Shown in pieces: positions 1 to 6,192 of a stretch of 12,475 nucleotides of DNA. The stretch comes from Candidatus Ruthturnera sp. GTDB taxonomy: Bacteria; Pseudomonadota; Gammaproteobacteria; PS1; Pseudothioglobaceae. The notes beneath the pieces were generated by a model, which was given only the letters and a program-made list of their open reading frames with translations, did not search any database and was not told the DNA's origin. The DNA is taken from positions 1 through 12,475 of the forward strand of contig JABGOT010000107.1 of the NCBI GenBank assembly GCA_018648985.1. The letters run 5' to 3'. The stretch's first letter is position 1. Each line of letters opens with the position of its first letter. The translations under genes were made by a program, and so were the position numbers.

Positions 1-251
1 TTTAAAAGAATGTCTAATACATCTTCTTGAACGCCATCAATGGTTGAAAACTCATGCATAACGCCATCAATTGCCACTTCTGTGACTGCTGAACCTACCA
101 TAGAAGATAACAAAGTTCTTCTAAGTGCGTTACCTAGTGTATGGCCAAAACCTCTTTCTAAAGGCTCAAGAACCACTCTGTATTCGTTAGTAGCTGTTTG
201 TTTTGAGTCAACTAACTTTGGCTTTAAAAAATCTTTTGCACTACCTTGCAT
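1..251 (-). CDS. rpoA: RNA polymerase alpha subunit, N-terminal part (cut by window edge)
   Basis: The frame from the ATG at 249-251 encodes 83 complete residues before the window ends. It begins MQGSAKDFLKPKLVD and continues through LEPLERGFGHTLGNALRRTL, which matches the alpha N-terminal domain. Arg45 of the LRR motif, needed for alpha dimerisation and assembly with beta and beta' in E. coli, is present. The alpha-CTD lies outside the window. An AAGGAG ribosome binding site overlaps the rpsD stop codon, 10 nt upstream, so the gene is probably translated from the alpha operon mRNA together with rpsM, rpsK and rpsD. The gene is incomplete only because of the window edge; nothing suggests a break. 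Confidence 0.97.
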   Translation of the reverse strand, partial: MQGSAKDFLKPKLVDSKQTATNEYRVVLEPLERGFGHTLGNALRRTLLSSMVGSAVTEVAIDGVMHEFSTIDGVQEDVLDILL

Positions 252-261
252 AATCAACTCC

Positions 262-888
262 TTATTTTGAATACAATTCAACAATCAAATGTTCTTCGAT
301 GTCTGATGATAAATCATCACGAGCAGGAACATTTTTAAATACGCCTTTAAGGGCTTTGTTATCTACATCAACCCAGTCAGCTTGGCCAGATTGTTCAGCT
401 AACTCAACAGCAAGCTGGATACGGCTTTGTTTTTTAGCTTTTTCTCTAATTGAGATCTCATCATTTGCACTCACTTGGTAAGAAGGAATGTTAACAATAG
501 AGCCGTTTATAAGAATTGACTTGTGTGAAACCAGTTGTCTTGCTTCAGCACGCGTTGCGCCAAAACCCATACGGTATACCACGTTATCTAAACGACACTC
601 AAGTAGTGACAATAAGTTTTCACCTGTTGAGCCTTTCTTTTGTGATGCTTTTTTGTAATAAAGACGGAATTGCTTTTCTAAGATGCCGTAGATGCGTCTT
701 ACTTTTTGCTTTTCACGTAACTGCAAGCCGTACTCAGTACCTTTTTGACGACGGGCGTTAGCACCGTGCACACCAGGAAGTTGAGTGATCTTACATTTAG
801 AATCTAATGATCTAATGCCACTTTTAAGAAATAAGTCCGTGCCTTCGCGACGGGCTAATTTACAAGTAGGTCCAGTATATCTCCTTAT
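262..888 (-). CDS. rpsD: Small ribosomal subunit protein S4 (uS4), apparent ATA start
   Basis: S4 binds 16S rRNA early in 30S assembly and, in E. coli, represses its own operon by binding the rpsM leader. The frame gives 208 residues if read from ATA at 886-888 (E. coli 206). Residues 3-7 (RYTGP), RREGTDLFLKSG at 13-24 and the C-terminal EHLIVELYSK are typical S4, as is the S4 RNA-binding domain (LDNVVYRMGFGATRAEARQL). No ATG, GTG, TTG or CTG occurs in frame before a GTG at 769-771; starting there would remove 39 conserved residues. In-frame TAG at 892-894 closes the frame upstream. ATA overlaps the rpsK TAA as ATAA, which looks like a classical ATGA overlap with one G-to-A change. Cys9 and Cys32 remain from the four-cysteine zinc site seen in some S4 proteins. 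Identity is certain; the start is not. Confidence 0.9.
   Translation of the reverse strand: MRRYTGPTCKLARREGTDLFLKSGIRSLDSKCKITQLPGVHGANARRQKGTEYGLQLREKQKVRRIYGILEKQFRLYYKKASQKKGSTGENLLSLLECRLDNVVYRMGFGATRAEARQLVSHKSILINGSIVNIPSYQVSANDEISIREKAKKQSRIQLAVELAEQSGQADWVDVDNKALKGVFKNVPARDDLSSDIEEHLIVELYSK
881..886 (-). promoter_or_regulatory. Shine-Dalgarno-like AAGGAG at the rpsK/rpsD junction
   Basis: The minus strand reads AAGGAG immediately after the TA of the rpsK stop, inside the first codons of the S4 frame. It is the best ribosome binding site at this junction, but no start codon in the S4 frame lies at normal spacing after it. The CTG at 873-875 is out of frame and runs into a stop after six codons. 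The motif may be a chance match, a remnant of an older start region, or a ribosome-holding site. It cannot serve the ATA at 886-888, which lies upstream of most of it. Confidence 0.4.
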
Positions 889-1280
889 ACTCTACGTTTC
901 TTAGAAGGACGACAACCGTTATGAGGGATTGGCGTCACATCTGTGATTGATTGAATTTTTAACCCTTGCGCATTAAGACCACGAATTGCAGAATCTCTAC
1001 CAGGACCAGGACCCTTAACACGAACATCTAAGTTCTTCATGCCAAAAGCCAATGCTTTTTCACCACAATTGCCGGCTGCTACTTGCGCTGCAAATGGGGT
1101 TGATTTTCTTGAACCTCTAAAACCAGAACCACCTGCAGTCGCCCAACAAACTGCGTTGCCGTGACGATCGGTAATCATAACGATGGTATTGTTAAATGTC
1201 GCATGAATATGCGCAATACCGTCAGTAATGACTTTTTTTGATTTTTTCTTTGCTGGTGCTGATGCTGGTGCTTGAGCCAT
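885..1280 (-). CDS. rpsK: Small ribosomal subunit protein S11 (uS11)
   Basis: S11 sits on the 30S platform near the mRNA exit region. The 131-residue product (E. coli 129) contains DGIAHIHATFNNTIV, the GGSGFRGSRKSTPFAAQ block, VKGPGPGRDSAIR and the C-terminal TPIPHNGCRPSKKRRV. Asn121 of the PHNG motif corresponds to the residue converted to isoaspartate in E. coli S11. The first 16 residues are rich in Ala, Pro and Lys and are a little longer than in E. coli. The ATG at 1278-1280 follows an AGGTAG site, 15 nt after rpsM. The TAA stop overlaps the presumed ATA start of rpsD. Confidence 0.98.
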   Translation of the reverse strand: MAQAPASAPAKKKSKKVITDGIAHIHATFNNTIVMITDRHGNAVCWATAGGSGFRGSRKSTPFAAQVAAGNCGEKALAFGMKNLDVRVKGPGPGRDSAIRGLNAQGLKIQSITDVTPIPHNGCRPSKKRRV

Positions 1281-1295
1281 AATATCTACCTATGA

Positions 1296-1649
1296 TTATT
1301 TAATTAAACGACGAGGACCCTTACGAGTTCTGGCATTTGTTTTAGTTCTTTGACCACGAAGTGGTAATGATTTTCTGTGGCGGATACCGCGGTAACAACC
1401 TAAGTCTTTTAAACGTTTAATGTCCATTGCTACTTGACGACGAAGATCACCTTCAACTTCAAATTTTGCAACTGCATCACGAATGCGCTCTAACTGGTCT
1501 TCAGCAATGTCAGAAACCTTAGTTGCTGGGTCTATTTTAAGCTCTGCACAAATTGCTTTTGCACGTGTGTCGCCGATACCAAAGATTGACTGTAAGCCAA
1601 TGACAATGTGTTTGTTTGTTGGAATGTTAATTCCTGCTATTCTAGCCAT
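1296..1649 (-). CDS. rpsM: Small ribosomal subunit protein S13 (uS13)
   Basis: S13 lies in the head of the 30S subunit, contacts the P-site tRNA through its basic tail, and bridges to L5. The 117-residue product (E. coli 118) begins MARIAGINIPTNKHIVIGL, contains the helix-hairpin-helix-like GIGDTRAKAIC segment, and has the GCYRGIRHRKSLPLRGQ block followed by the basic tail TNARTRKGPRRLIK. It is the first gene after the consensus promoter at 1743-1771. Its ATG follows AAGGA with about 8 nt spacing. In E. coli, S4 binding to the rpsM leader represses translation of the alpha operon; the leader here also has a hairpin (1693-1711). Confidence 0.98.
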   Translation of the reverse strand: MARIAGINIPTNKHIVIGLQSIFGIGDTRAKAICAELKIDPATKVSDIAEDQLERIRDAVAKFEVEGDLRRQVAMDIKRLKDLGCYRGIRHRKSLPLRGQRTKTNARTRKGPRRLIK

Positions 1650-1692
1650 TTATATTTTCCTTATATCCTACTTTTTTAGTCTAAATTTGTAC

Positions 1693-1711
1693 GTTTTTCT
1701 TCTCGAAAAAC
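1693..1711 (-). promoter_or_regulatory. Leader hairpin upstream of rpsM (candidate S4 target)
   Basis: On the minus strand GTTTTTC, a GAGAA loop and GAAAAAC form a perfect 7-bp stem, 43 nt upstream of the rpsM ATG. A second GTTTTTC copy at 1731-1737 could pair with the same GAAAAAC arm, so two mutually exclusive structures are possible. In E. coli the S4 repressor site is a pseudoknot in this leader. Whether this element is its equivalent is inference. It is not a terminator: no U-run follows the stem and rpsM lies close downstream. Confidence 0.4.
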
Positions 1712-1742
1712 ACTGCAAAAATTAAAACGCGAAAAACCGGCA

Positions 1743-1771
1743 ATTATACGTTGCGAGTCTTTCGATGTCAA
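1743..1771 (-). promoter_or_regulatory. Consensus sigma70 promoter of the alpha operon
   Basis: The minus strand has TTGACA at 1766-1771 and TATAAT at 1743-1748 separated by exactly 17 bp, a perfect match to the sigma70 consensus. The -35 box begins 6 nt after the rpmJ stop codon. Transcription should start near 1735-1738, giving a leader of about 87 nt before rpsM. The region just after the -10 box, TGCCGG, is GC-rich, a feature associated with stringent (ppGpp) control of ribosomal promoters. The location matches the known alpha operon promoter in E. coli. Start site and regulation are inferred. Confidence 0.88.
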
Positions 1772-1777
1772 TCTCAA

Positions 1778-1891
1778 TTAACCTTGTCTTTGCTTATGAC
1801 GAGGCTCTTTACAAATTACACGAACCACGCCGTGGCGCTTGATAATTTTGCAATTGTTACAAATCTTTTTTACTGATGCTCTTACTTTCAT
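1778..1891 (-). CDS. rpmJ: Large ribosomal subunit protein L36 (bL36), zinc-ribbon form
   Basis: This 37-residue gene begins [20 protein letters not shown] and ends [10 protein letters not shown]36 stabilises domain V/VI contacts in the 50S subunit. The zinc ligands Cys11, Cys14, Cys27 and His32 are all present, so this is the zinc-binding form, which in many bacteria is complemented by a zinc-free paralogue under zinc shortage. The ATG at 1889-1891 follows a purine-rich AAGGTAGAGGA stretch. The gene sits 18 nt after secY, the last position of the spc operon as in E. coli, and directly before the alpha promoter. Confidence 0.96.
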
Positions 1892-1909
1892 AATTCCTCT
1901 ACCTTCTTT

Positions 1910-3217
1910 CTAGTTTAAACCAGCTTTCTTCATTAATGAATCGTACTGATTAGACATTAAATGAGATTGCGCTTGTGAAATAAAATCCATCACCACAACA
2001 ACGATGATCAATAAACTGGTGCCGCCAAAATAAAATGGCACGTTCCAATATAAAATTAAAAACTCTGGTAACAAACAAACGGCTGTAATATAAACCGCAC
2101 CAGAAGCTGTCAAACGCGACATAACTGAATCGATATAGTCTGCTGAATGTTTTCCCGGGCGAATGCCTGGAATAAAACCACCTGACTTACGTAAGTTATC
2201 TGCCGTGTCTTTTGAATCAAAGGTTAATGCTGTGTAGAAGAACGTAAAGAATACGATCGCCAAACCATAAAATAATACATATAACGGCTGTCCTGGCGAA
2301 ATACTAGCGGTTAACTCCGCTAACCAGCCCATGCCTTCTGATTGTGAAAACCAGCCGCCTAACGTTGCTGGGAATAAAATAATACTTGAAGCAAAAATAG
2401 GTGGAATCACACCCGCCATGTTGATCTTTAGTGGCAAGTATGAGCTTTGACCACCGACCATCTTACGGCCTTGCTGACGCTTGGCGTAGTTAACCGTGAT
2501 ACGGCGCTGGCCACGCTCCATAAAGACAACAAACGCAGTAACCAATAAAGTCATTGCAAAAAGAATAGCCACTAAGATAACCGTTAATTCGCCAGTAGAC
2601 ACCAATGATAGTGTTGAGCCAAATGCTGATGGCAAGCCAGAAACAATACCAGCAAAAATAATCATTGAAATACCATTACCAATACCTTTTTCAGTAATTT
2701 GCTCACCGAGCCACATTAAGAATAGGGTGCCTGTGGTTAAAGTGACCACTGTAACTAATGAAAAAGTATAGCTAGCTGCAGCTTCCATAACAAGCGGTAC
2801 ACCACCAGCTGACTGCGATTGCAATGCAATTGAAATACCGTAAGACTGAAACACTGCCAAGATAACCGTACCCATACGTGTGTACTGTGTAATTCTACGT
2901 TTACCAGTTTCGCCTTCTTTTTTAAGCTGCTCGAGCTTTGGTACTACCGAAGTCATTAACTGAATAATAATCGAAGCCGAAATATAAGGCATGATGCCCA
3001 AAGTAAAGATTGATAAGCGCTCTAACGCACCACCCGAGAACATATTAAACATATCCAAAATCGTACCTTGGTTATCTTGTACCAATGAAGCTAGTGCTAT
3101 CGGCGAGATAAATGGGATAGTAATATGCGTGCCTAGTCTAAAAACGACTAACGCACCCAATAAAAAGAGGATGCGTCTCGTTAAATCTTGAGAAAGGCCT
3201 AAGGGTGGTTGACTCAT
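1910..3217 (-). CDS. secY: SecY protein translocase channel subunit
   Basis: SecY forms the protein-conducting channel of the inner membrane with SecE and SecG and works with SecA or the ribosome. The 435-residue protein (E. coli 443) has a hydrophobic pattern fitting ten membrane segments, the first at about residues 16-36. The plug region lies near residues 55-70. The cytoplasmic loop ERGQRRITVNYAKRQ (234-248) follows segment 6, and the loop FIPGIRPGK carries Arg353, equivalent to E. coli Arg357, which is needed for SecA-dependent export. The N-terminus is shorter than in E. coli by about eight residues. The ATG lies 5 nt after the rplO stop with only a weak ribosome binding site (ACGAG), so coupling to rplO translation is likely. 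Confidence 0.98.
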   Translation of the reverse strand: MSQPPLGLSQDLTRRILFLLGALVVFRLGTHITIPFISPIALASLVQDNQGTILDMFNMFSGGALERLSIFTLGIMPYISASIIIQLMTSVVPKLEQLKKEGETGKRRITQYTRMGTVILAVFQSYGISIALQSQSAGGVPLVMEAAASYTFSLVTVVTLTTGTLFLMWLGEQITEKGIGNGISMIIFAGIVSGLPSAFGSTLSLVSTGELTVILVAILFAMTLLVTAFVVFMERGQRRITVNYAKRQQGRKMVGGQSSYLPLKINMAGVIPPIFASSIILFPATLGGWFSQSEGMGWLAELTASISPGQPLYVLFYGLAIVFFTFFYTALTFDSKDTADNLRKSGGFIPGIRPGKHSADYIDSVMSRLTASGAVYITAVCLLPEFLILYWNVPFYFGGTSLLIIVVVVMDFISQAQSHLMSNQYDSLMKKAGLN

Positions 3218-3221
3218 AGAA

Positions 3222-3665
3222 TTACTCGTTCACTGAGCCTTTAGCCGCTTCAATGGCAGCAAGTGCGCCTTTAGTTGCCTTAATACCCGTTAAAGTTACT
3301 GCTCTAGTGATCTCACCAGACAACATGACTTTAACGCGCTTAATATTTTTAGTCACTAAGTTATGCGCTTTTAATACGTCAATAGTAATCTCAGTTTCTT
3401 CTAACTTGTCAATTTCAGATAAGGTTACTTCTGAAGTAATGATTGATACACGTGAAGAGAAACCTACTTTTGGAAGACGACGTTGTAATGGCATTTGACC
3501 ACCTTCAAAACCGACTTTAGAAAAACCGCCTGAACGAGATTTTTGACCCTTGTGACCACGGCCACAAGTTTTACCAAAACCACTACCGATACCACGGCCA
3601 ACGCGTTTTCTAGATTTCTTTTCACCTTCTGCAGGTGACAATGTATTTAATTGCATAGTACTCAT
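3222..3665 (-). CDS. rplO: Large ribosomal subunit protein L15 (uL15)
   Basis: L15 is a 50S assembly protein with a long N-terminal extension buried in 23S rRNA. The 147-residue product (E. coli 144) has the glycine/arginine-rich segment KRVGRGIGSGFGKTCGRGHKG near residues 20-40, then SRSGGFSKVGFEGGQMPLQRRLPK and a C-terminal globular domain. The first ATG (3663-3665) is preferred because AAGGTTAG, which overlaps the rpmD stop, precedes it. A second ATG three codons downstream also aligns with typical L15 N-termini. It lies between rpmD (5 nt away) and secY (4 nt away). Confidence 0.97.
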   Translation of the reverse strand: MSTMQLNTLSPAEGEKKSRKRVGRGIGSGFGKTCGRGHKGQKSRSGGFSKVGFEGGQMPLQRRLPKVGFSSRVSIITSEVTLSEIDKLEETEITIDVLKAHNLVTKNIKRVKVMLSGEITRAVTLTGIKATKGALAAIEAAKGSVNE

Positions 3666-3670
3666 AATTT

Positions 3671-4009
3671 CTAACCTTCTACCTTAAGTAAGTAAGCTAC
3701 TTTGTTGATCATGCCTCTCACTTCAGGCGTATCTTGTAACACAACTGTGTGATTGATTCTTTTTAAGCCTAATCCAGTTACCGTTGCACGGTGTGTTGGA
3801 AGACGACCATGGAAACTCTTAGTCAGTGTTACACTCACTGTGTTTTTCTTAGGCGCTGCTTTTTTAGCTACTGGCTTTTTTGCTGCAGGTTTCGCTGCAG
3901 GTTTTTTAGTCGCGACTGCTTTAGCAGGTGCTTTTTTAGCGGCAACTGCTTTCTTAGCTGGCGCTTTTTTAGGTGCTGCTTTTTTAACTACTTTCTTTTC
4001 TTCAGCCAT
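3671..4009 (-). CDS. rpmD: Large ribosomal subunit protein L30 (uL30) with long basic N-terminal extension
   Basis: The last 57 residues (about 56-112: SFHGRLPTHRATVTGLGLKR, then DTPEVRGMINKVAYLLKVEG) are a standard bacterial L30, normally about 59 residues long. Before them lie 55 residues made only of Lys (20), Ala (19), Pro (7), Val (5), Glu (2), Thr and Met. They form AAPKK/APAKK/AVATKK-type repeats like histone H1 or HU tails. The extension is in frame. Its ATG overlaps the rpsE stop as TAATG and has GGGGA at 8 nt, so it looks genuinely translated. An internal GTG at residue 58 could give a normal-length protein but has a poor ribosome binding site. Function of the tail is unknown; extra rRNA binding is the simplest idea. 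Confidence 0.95.
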   Translation of the reverse strand: MAEEKKVVKKAAPKKAPAKKAVAAKKAPAKAVATKKPAAKPAAKKPVAKKAAPKKNTVSVTLTKSFHGRLPTHRATVTGLGLKRINHTVVLQDTPEVRGMINKVAYLLKVEG

Positions 4010-4527
4010 TATGCTTCCCCAGTAATTTGCTCAACAGTTTTGCCACGCTTAGCAGCAACTGACTGTGGAGATGTCATTGACGTTAAACCTTCAACCGTTG
4101 CGCGAACAACACTAATAGGGTTACGCGTACCATTACATTTTGCTAAGATATTGTGCACACCAACTGCTTCTAAAACACTACGCATTGGGCCACCAGCAAT
4201 AACGCCAGTACCTTCTGATGCTGGTTGCATGTAAACTTTAGCAGCGCCAACATTAGAAGTAATAGGGTAATAAAGCGTACCGTCTTTTAATGGTACGTTT
4301 TTCATTGCCTTCTTTGCTTTGTCCATGGCTTTTTGGATTGCGGCAGGTACTTCACGCGCTTTACCCGTGCCGTAACCTACTTTACCATTGCCATCGCCAA
4401 CAACAACCAGTGCTGAGAAGCCAAAAATACGACCACCTTTCACTACTTTGACAACGCGACGAATGTTAACCAGTTTTTCAATGTACTCGCTATCGTCGTT
4501 ATTATTATTTTTCTTATATTCAGCCAT
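4009..4527 (-). CDS. rpsE: Small ribosomal subunit protein S5 (uS5)
   Basis: S5 contributes to decoding accuracy and mRNA unwinding at the 30S entry channel. The 172-residue product (E. coli 167) shows the N-terminal dsRNA-binding-like domain with VVKVVKGGRIFGFSALVVVG (about 25-44) and GDGNGKVGYGTGKAREVP, followed by the C-terminal domain (IAGGPMRSVLEAVGVHNILAK region). The KGGRIF loop, where spectinomycin-resistance changes occur in E. coli, is wild-type in form. The N-terminus has a short hydrophilic NNNNDD run. Its TAA stop shares a base with the rpmD start (TAATG), so the two are probably translationally coupled. The ribosome binding site is a modest AGGCG at about 8 nt. Confidence 0.98.
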   Translation of the reverse strand: MAEYKKNNNNDDSEYIEKLVNIRRVVKVVKGGRIFGFSALVVVGDGNGKVGYGTGKAREVPAAIQKAMDKAKKAMKNVPLKDGTLYYPITSNVGAAKVYMQPASEGTGVIAGGPMRSVLEAVGVHNILAKCNGTRNPISVVRATVEGLTSMTSPQSVAAKRGKTVEQITGEA

Positions 4528-4553
4528 TATTGTCGCCTATTTTTATAATTTTT

Positions 4554-4901
4554 TTAAAAGTCTAATCCGCCGTCTCTTGCCGCATCTGCTAATGCTTTAA
4601 CTCGACCATGGTATTTAAAACCAGAACGATCAAAAGCGACTTTCGTTACTTTTGCTTTTTTTGCAATTTTGGCAATTTCAGCACCAATCTTAGTTGCGGC
4701 TTCAACGTTGCCACCATTTTTAACTTTAGTTGTTAAAGTTGATGCTGATGCTAACGTTTTTGTGCCACAACTACTAATGATTTGCGCATAAATGTGCTGT
4801 GAAGTTTTGTGTACAGCTAAACGCTCTACACCCCTCTCAGCATTCTTCGCTCTAAATTTAGTTGCTCTTCTTAAGCGAGCTTGTTTTTTAGACAGTTTCA
4901 T
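4554..4901 (-). CDS. rplR: Large ribosomal subunit protein L18 (uL18)
   Basis: L18 binds 5S rRNA and helps place it on the 50S central protuberance with L5. The 115-residue product (E. coli 117) has the basic N-terminus MKLSKKQARLRRATKFRAKN, the HIYAQII strand, and the signature FDRSGFKYHGRVKALADAAR followed by GGLDF at the C-terminus. It lies between rplF (16 nt upstream in transcription) and rpsE (26 nt downstream), the usual spc order. Confidence 0.98.
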   Translation of the reverse strand: MKLSKKQARLRRATKFRAKNAERGVERLAVHKTSQHIYAQIISSCGTKTLASASTLTTKVKNGGNVEAATKIGAEIAKIAKKAKVTKVAFDRSGFKYHGRVKALADAARDGGLDF

Positions 4902-4917
4902 ATCTCAATACCTTTTA

Positions 4918-5463
4918 TTATTTCTTCTTAGCTTCTTTGCGGACAACGTACTCATCCACATAACGAACACCTTTACCCTTGTAAGGCTCTGGCGGACGGT
5001 AAGCTCTAATTTCAGCAGCTGCTTGTCCTACTTTTTGCTTATCCATACCTTTCACAACAATTTCTGTTTGTGAAGGTGTTTCAGCAGTAATACCCTCTGG
5101 TAATTCGTACTTAACCGGGTGTGAAAAACCTAGCGTTAAATCTAGGACTTTACCCATTGCTTTCGCACGGTAACCAACACCAATTAATGATAATTTCTTT
5201 TCCCAACCTTCGGAAACGCCTTGAATCAAGTTAGCCGTGTTAGCTCTTGCAGTACCTGCTTGCGCCCATGCTTTCTTTTCATCTTTTTTGTCAACTTTGG
5301 CAATATCAAATGTTATTACATTTTCTGCATTAACGACTGTAACTGACGGATGTAGATCCATCTGCATTTGGCCTAATTTACCTTTAGCAGACATCGTTGC
5401 ACCATTAATAGATACCTCAACGCCAGCTGGAATTTCGATTGGTGATTTTGCAATTCTAGACAT
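4918..5463 (-). CDS. rplF: Large ribosomal subunit protein L6 (uL6)
   Basis: L6 lies near the sarcin-ricin loop and the factor-binding site of the 50S subunit. The 181-residue product (E. coli 177) begins MSRIAKSPIEIPAGVEVSI, has the two duplicated alpha/beta L6 domains, and carries the C-terminal signature RPPEPYKGKGVRY (about 155-167) followed by a basic tail ending EAKKK. The GVGYRAKAMG segment marks the domain junction. It begins 15 nt after rpsH. Confidence 0.98.
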   Translation of the reverse strand: MSRIAKSPIEIPAGVEVSINGATMSAKGKLGQMQMDLHPSVTVVNAENVITFDIAKVDKKDEKKAWAQAGTARANTANLIQGVSEGWEKKLSLIGVGYRAKAMGKVLDLTLGFSHPVKYELPEGITAETPSQTEIVVKGMDKQKVGQAAAEIRAYRPPEPYKGKGVRYVDEYVVRKEAKKK

Positions 5464-5478
5464 CTTATAACTCCCTAA

Positions 5479-5874
5479 TTAAGAAACGCTGCACAAAACT
5501 TCGCCACCAACATTTTCGGCTGCTGCGTTTTGACCAGTCATTACACCCTTAGGTGTTGAAACAATCACAATACCTAGGCCATTCATGACGCTTGGCATTT
5601 CAGTACTTTTTACATAAACACGTAAACTTGGCTTAGAGATTCTTTGTAAAGACTCGATCACCGGTTTATCGTCATAGTACTTTAACTTAAGTGTTAAAGT
5701 TTTAGTCGCGGCTTCGCCGTCAACACTAAATGACTCAATGTAACCTTCTTGCTGCATCACACTTGCGATGGCAGACTTTAAATTTGATGCTGGGATGTTG
5801 ACTTCTTTCTTATCAACCATGTGCGCATTACGAATGCGAGTTAACATATCAGCAATTGGATCAGACATACTCAT
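5479..5874 (-). CDS. rpsH: Small ribosomal subunit protein S8 (uS8)
   Basis: S8 binds helix 21 of 16S rRNA early in assembly and is the translational repressor of the spc operon in E. coli. The 131-residue product (E. coli 130) begins MSMSDPIADMLTRIRNAH and ends with the STPKGVMTGQNA segment and GGEVLCSVS. The first ATG is chosen because AGGAG lies 9 nt before it; a second ATG two codons later would be 15 nt away. S8 target sites in E. coli lie at the rplX/rplE junction; a hairpin is found at that junction here (6759-6780). Confidence 0.98.
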   Translation of the reverse strand: MSMSDPIADMLTRIRNAHMVDKKEVNIPASNLKSAIASVMQQEGYIESFSVDGEAATKTLTLKLKYYDDKPVIESLQRISKPSLRVYVKSTEMPSVMNGLGIVIVSTPKGVMTGQNAAAENVGGEVLCSVS

Positions 5875-5886
5875 ATTATTTTTCTC

Positions 5887-6192
5887 CTACCAACTTGCTT
5901 TAGATAAACCGGGCACTTCACCATTCATGGTGCGCTCTCTTAATTTTGTTCTCGCTAGACCAAACTTGCGATAAACACCATGTGGACGACCTGTTAAACC
6001 ACAACGAGCACGTTGACGGCTAGGTGATGCGTCACGAGGTAATGCTTGCAACTTAATCGTTGCTTGGAAGCGCTCCTCATCAGAAGAGTGTACACTCTTA
6101 ATAATTTTCTTTAGCTCAAGGCGCTTAGTACGGTATTTTTCAACCAACTTTGCGCGCTTAGCGTCTCTATTTATCATAGACTTTTTAGCCAT
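5887..6192 (-). CDS. rpsN: Small ribosomal subunit protein S14 (uS14), zinc-independent form
   Basis: S14 sits in the 30S head. The 101-residue length equals E. coli S14, and only one cysteine is present (in ARCGLTGRPHGVYRKFGLAR), so the CxxC zinc pairs of the short S14 form are absent. The LPRDASPSRQRARC motif and C-terminal GEVPGLSKASW are typical. Its ATG overlaps the rplE stop by 8 nt; an AAAGGA site inside rplE about 8 nt upstream serves it. Coupling with rplE is likely. Confidence 0.98.
   Translation of the reverse strand: MAKKSMINRDAKRAKLVEKYRTKRLELKKIIKSVHSSDEERFQATIKLQALPRDASPSRQRARCGLTGRPHGVYRKFGLARTKLRERTMNGEVPGLSKASW

Noticed and set aside
40..270. Plus-strand frame opposite rpoA
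   Set aside because: The complementary strand encodes an unmistakable RpoA N-terminus.
262..771. Short S4 starting at GTG 769-771 (169 residues)
   Set aside because: It would lack 39 N-terminal residues that are clearly present and conserved in the upstream frame; no ribosome binding site was evident for it.
1650..1777. Intrinsic terminator at the end of spc (after rpmJ)
   Set aside because: The only clear stem (1693-1711) is AT-rich, lacks a following U-run and lies downstream of the alpha promoter.
3753..4234. Plus-strand open frames rich in Phe, Cys and Ala opposite rpmD and rpsE
   Set aside because: They are the antisense image of the Lys/Ala codon run in the L30 tail and of S5; no homology or ribosome binding site.
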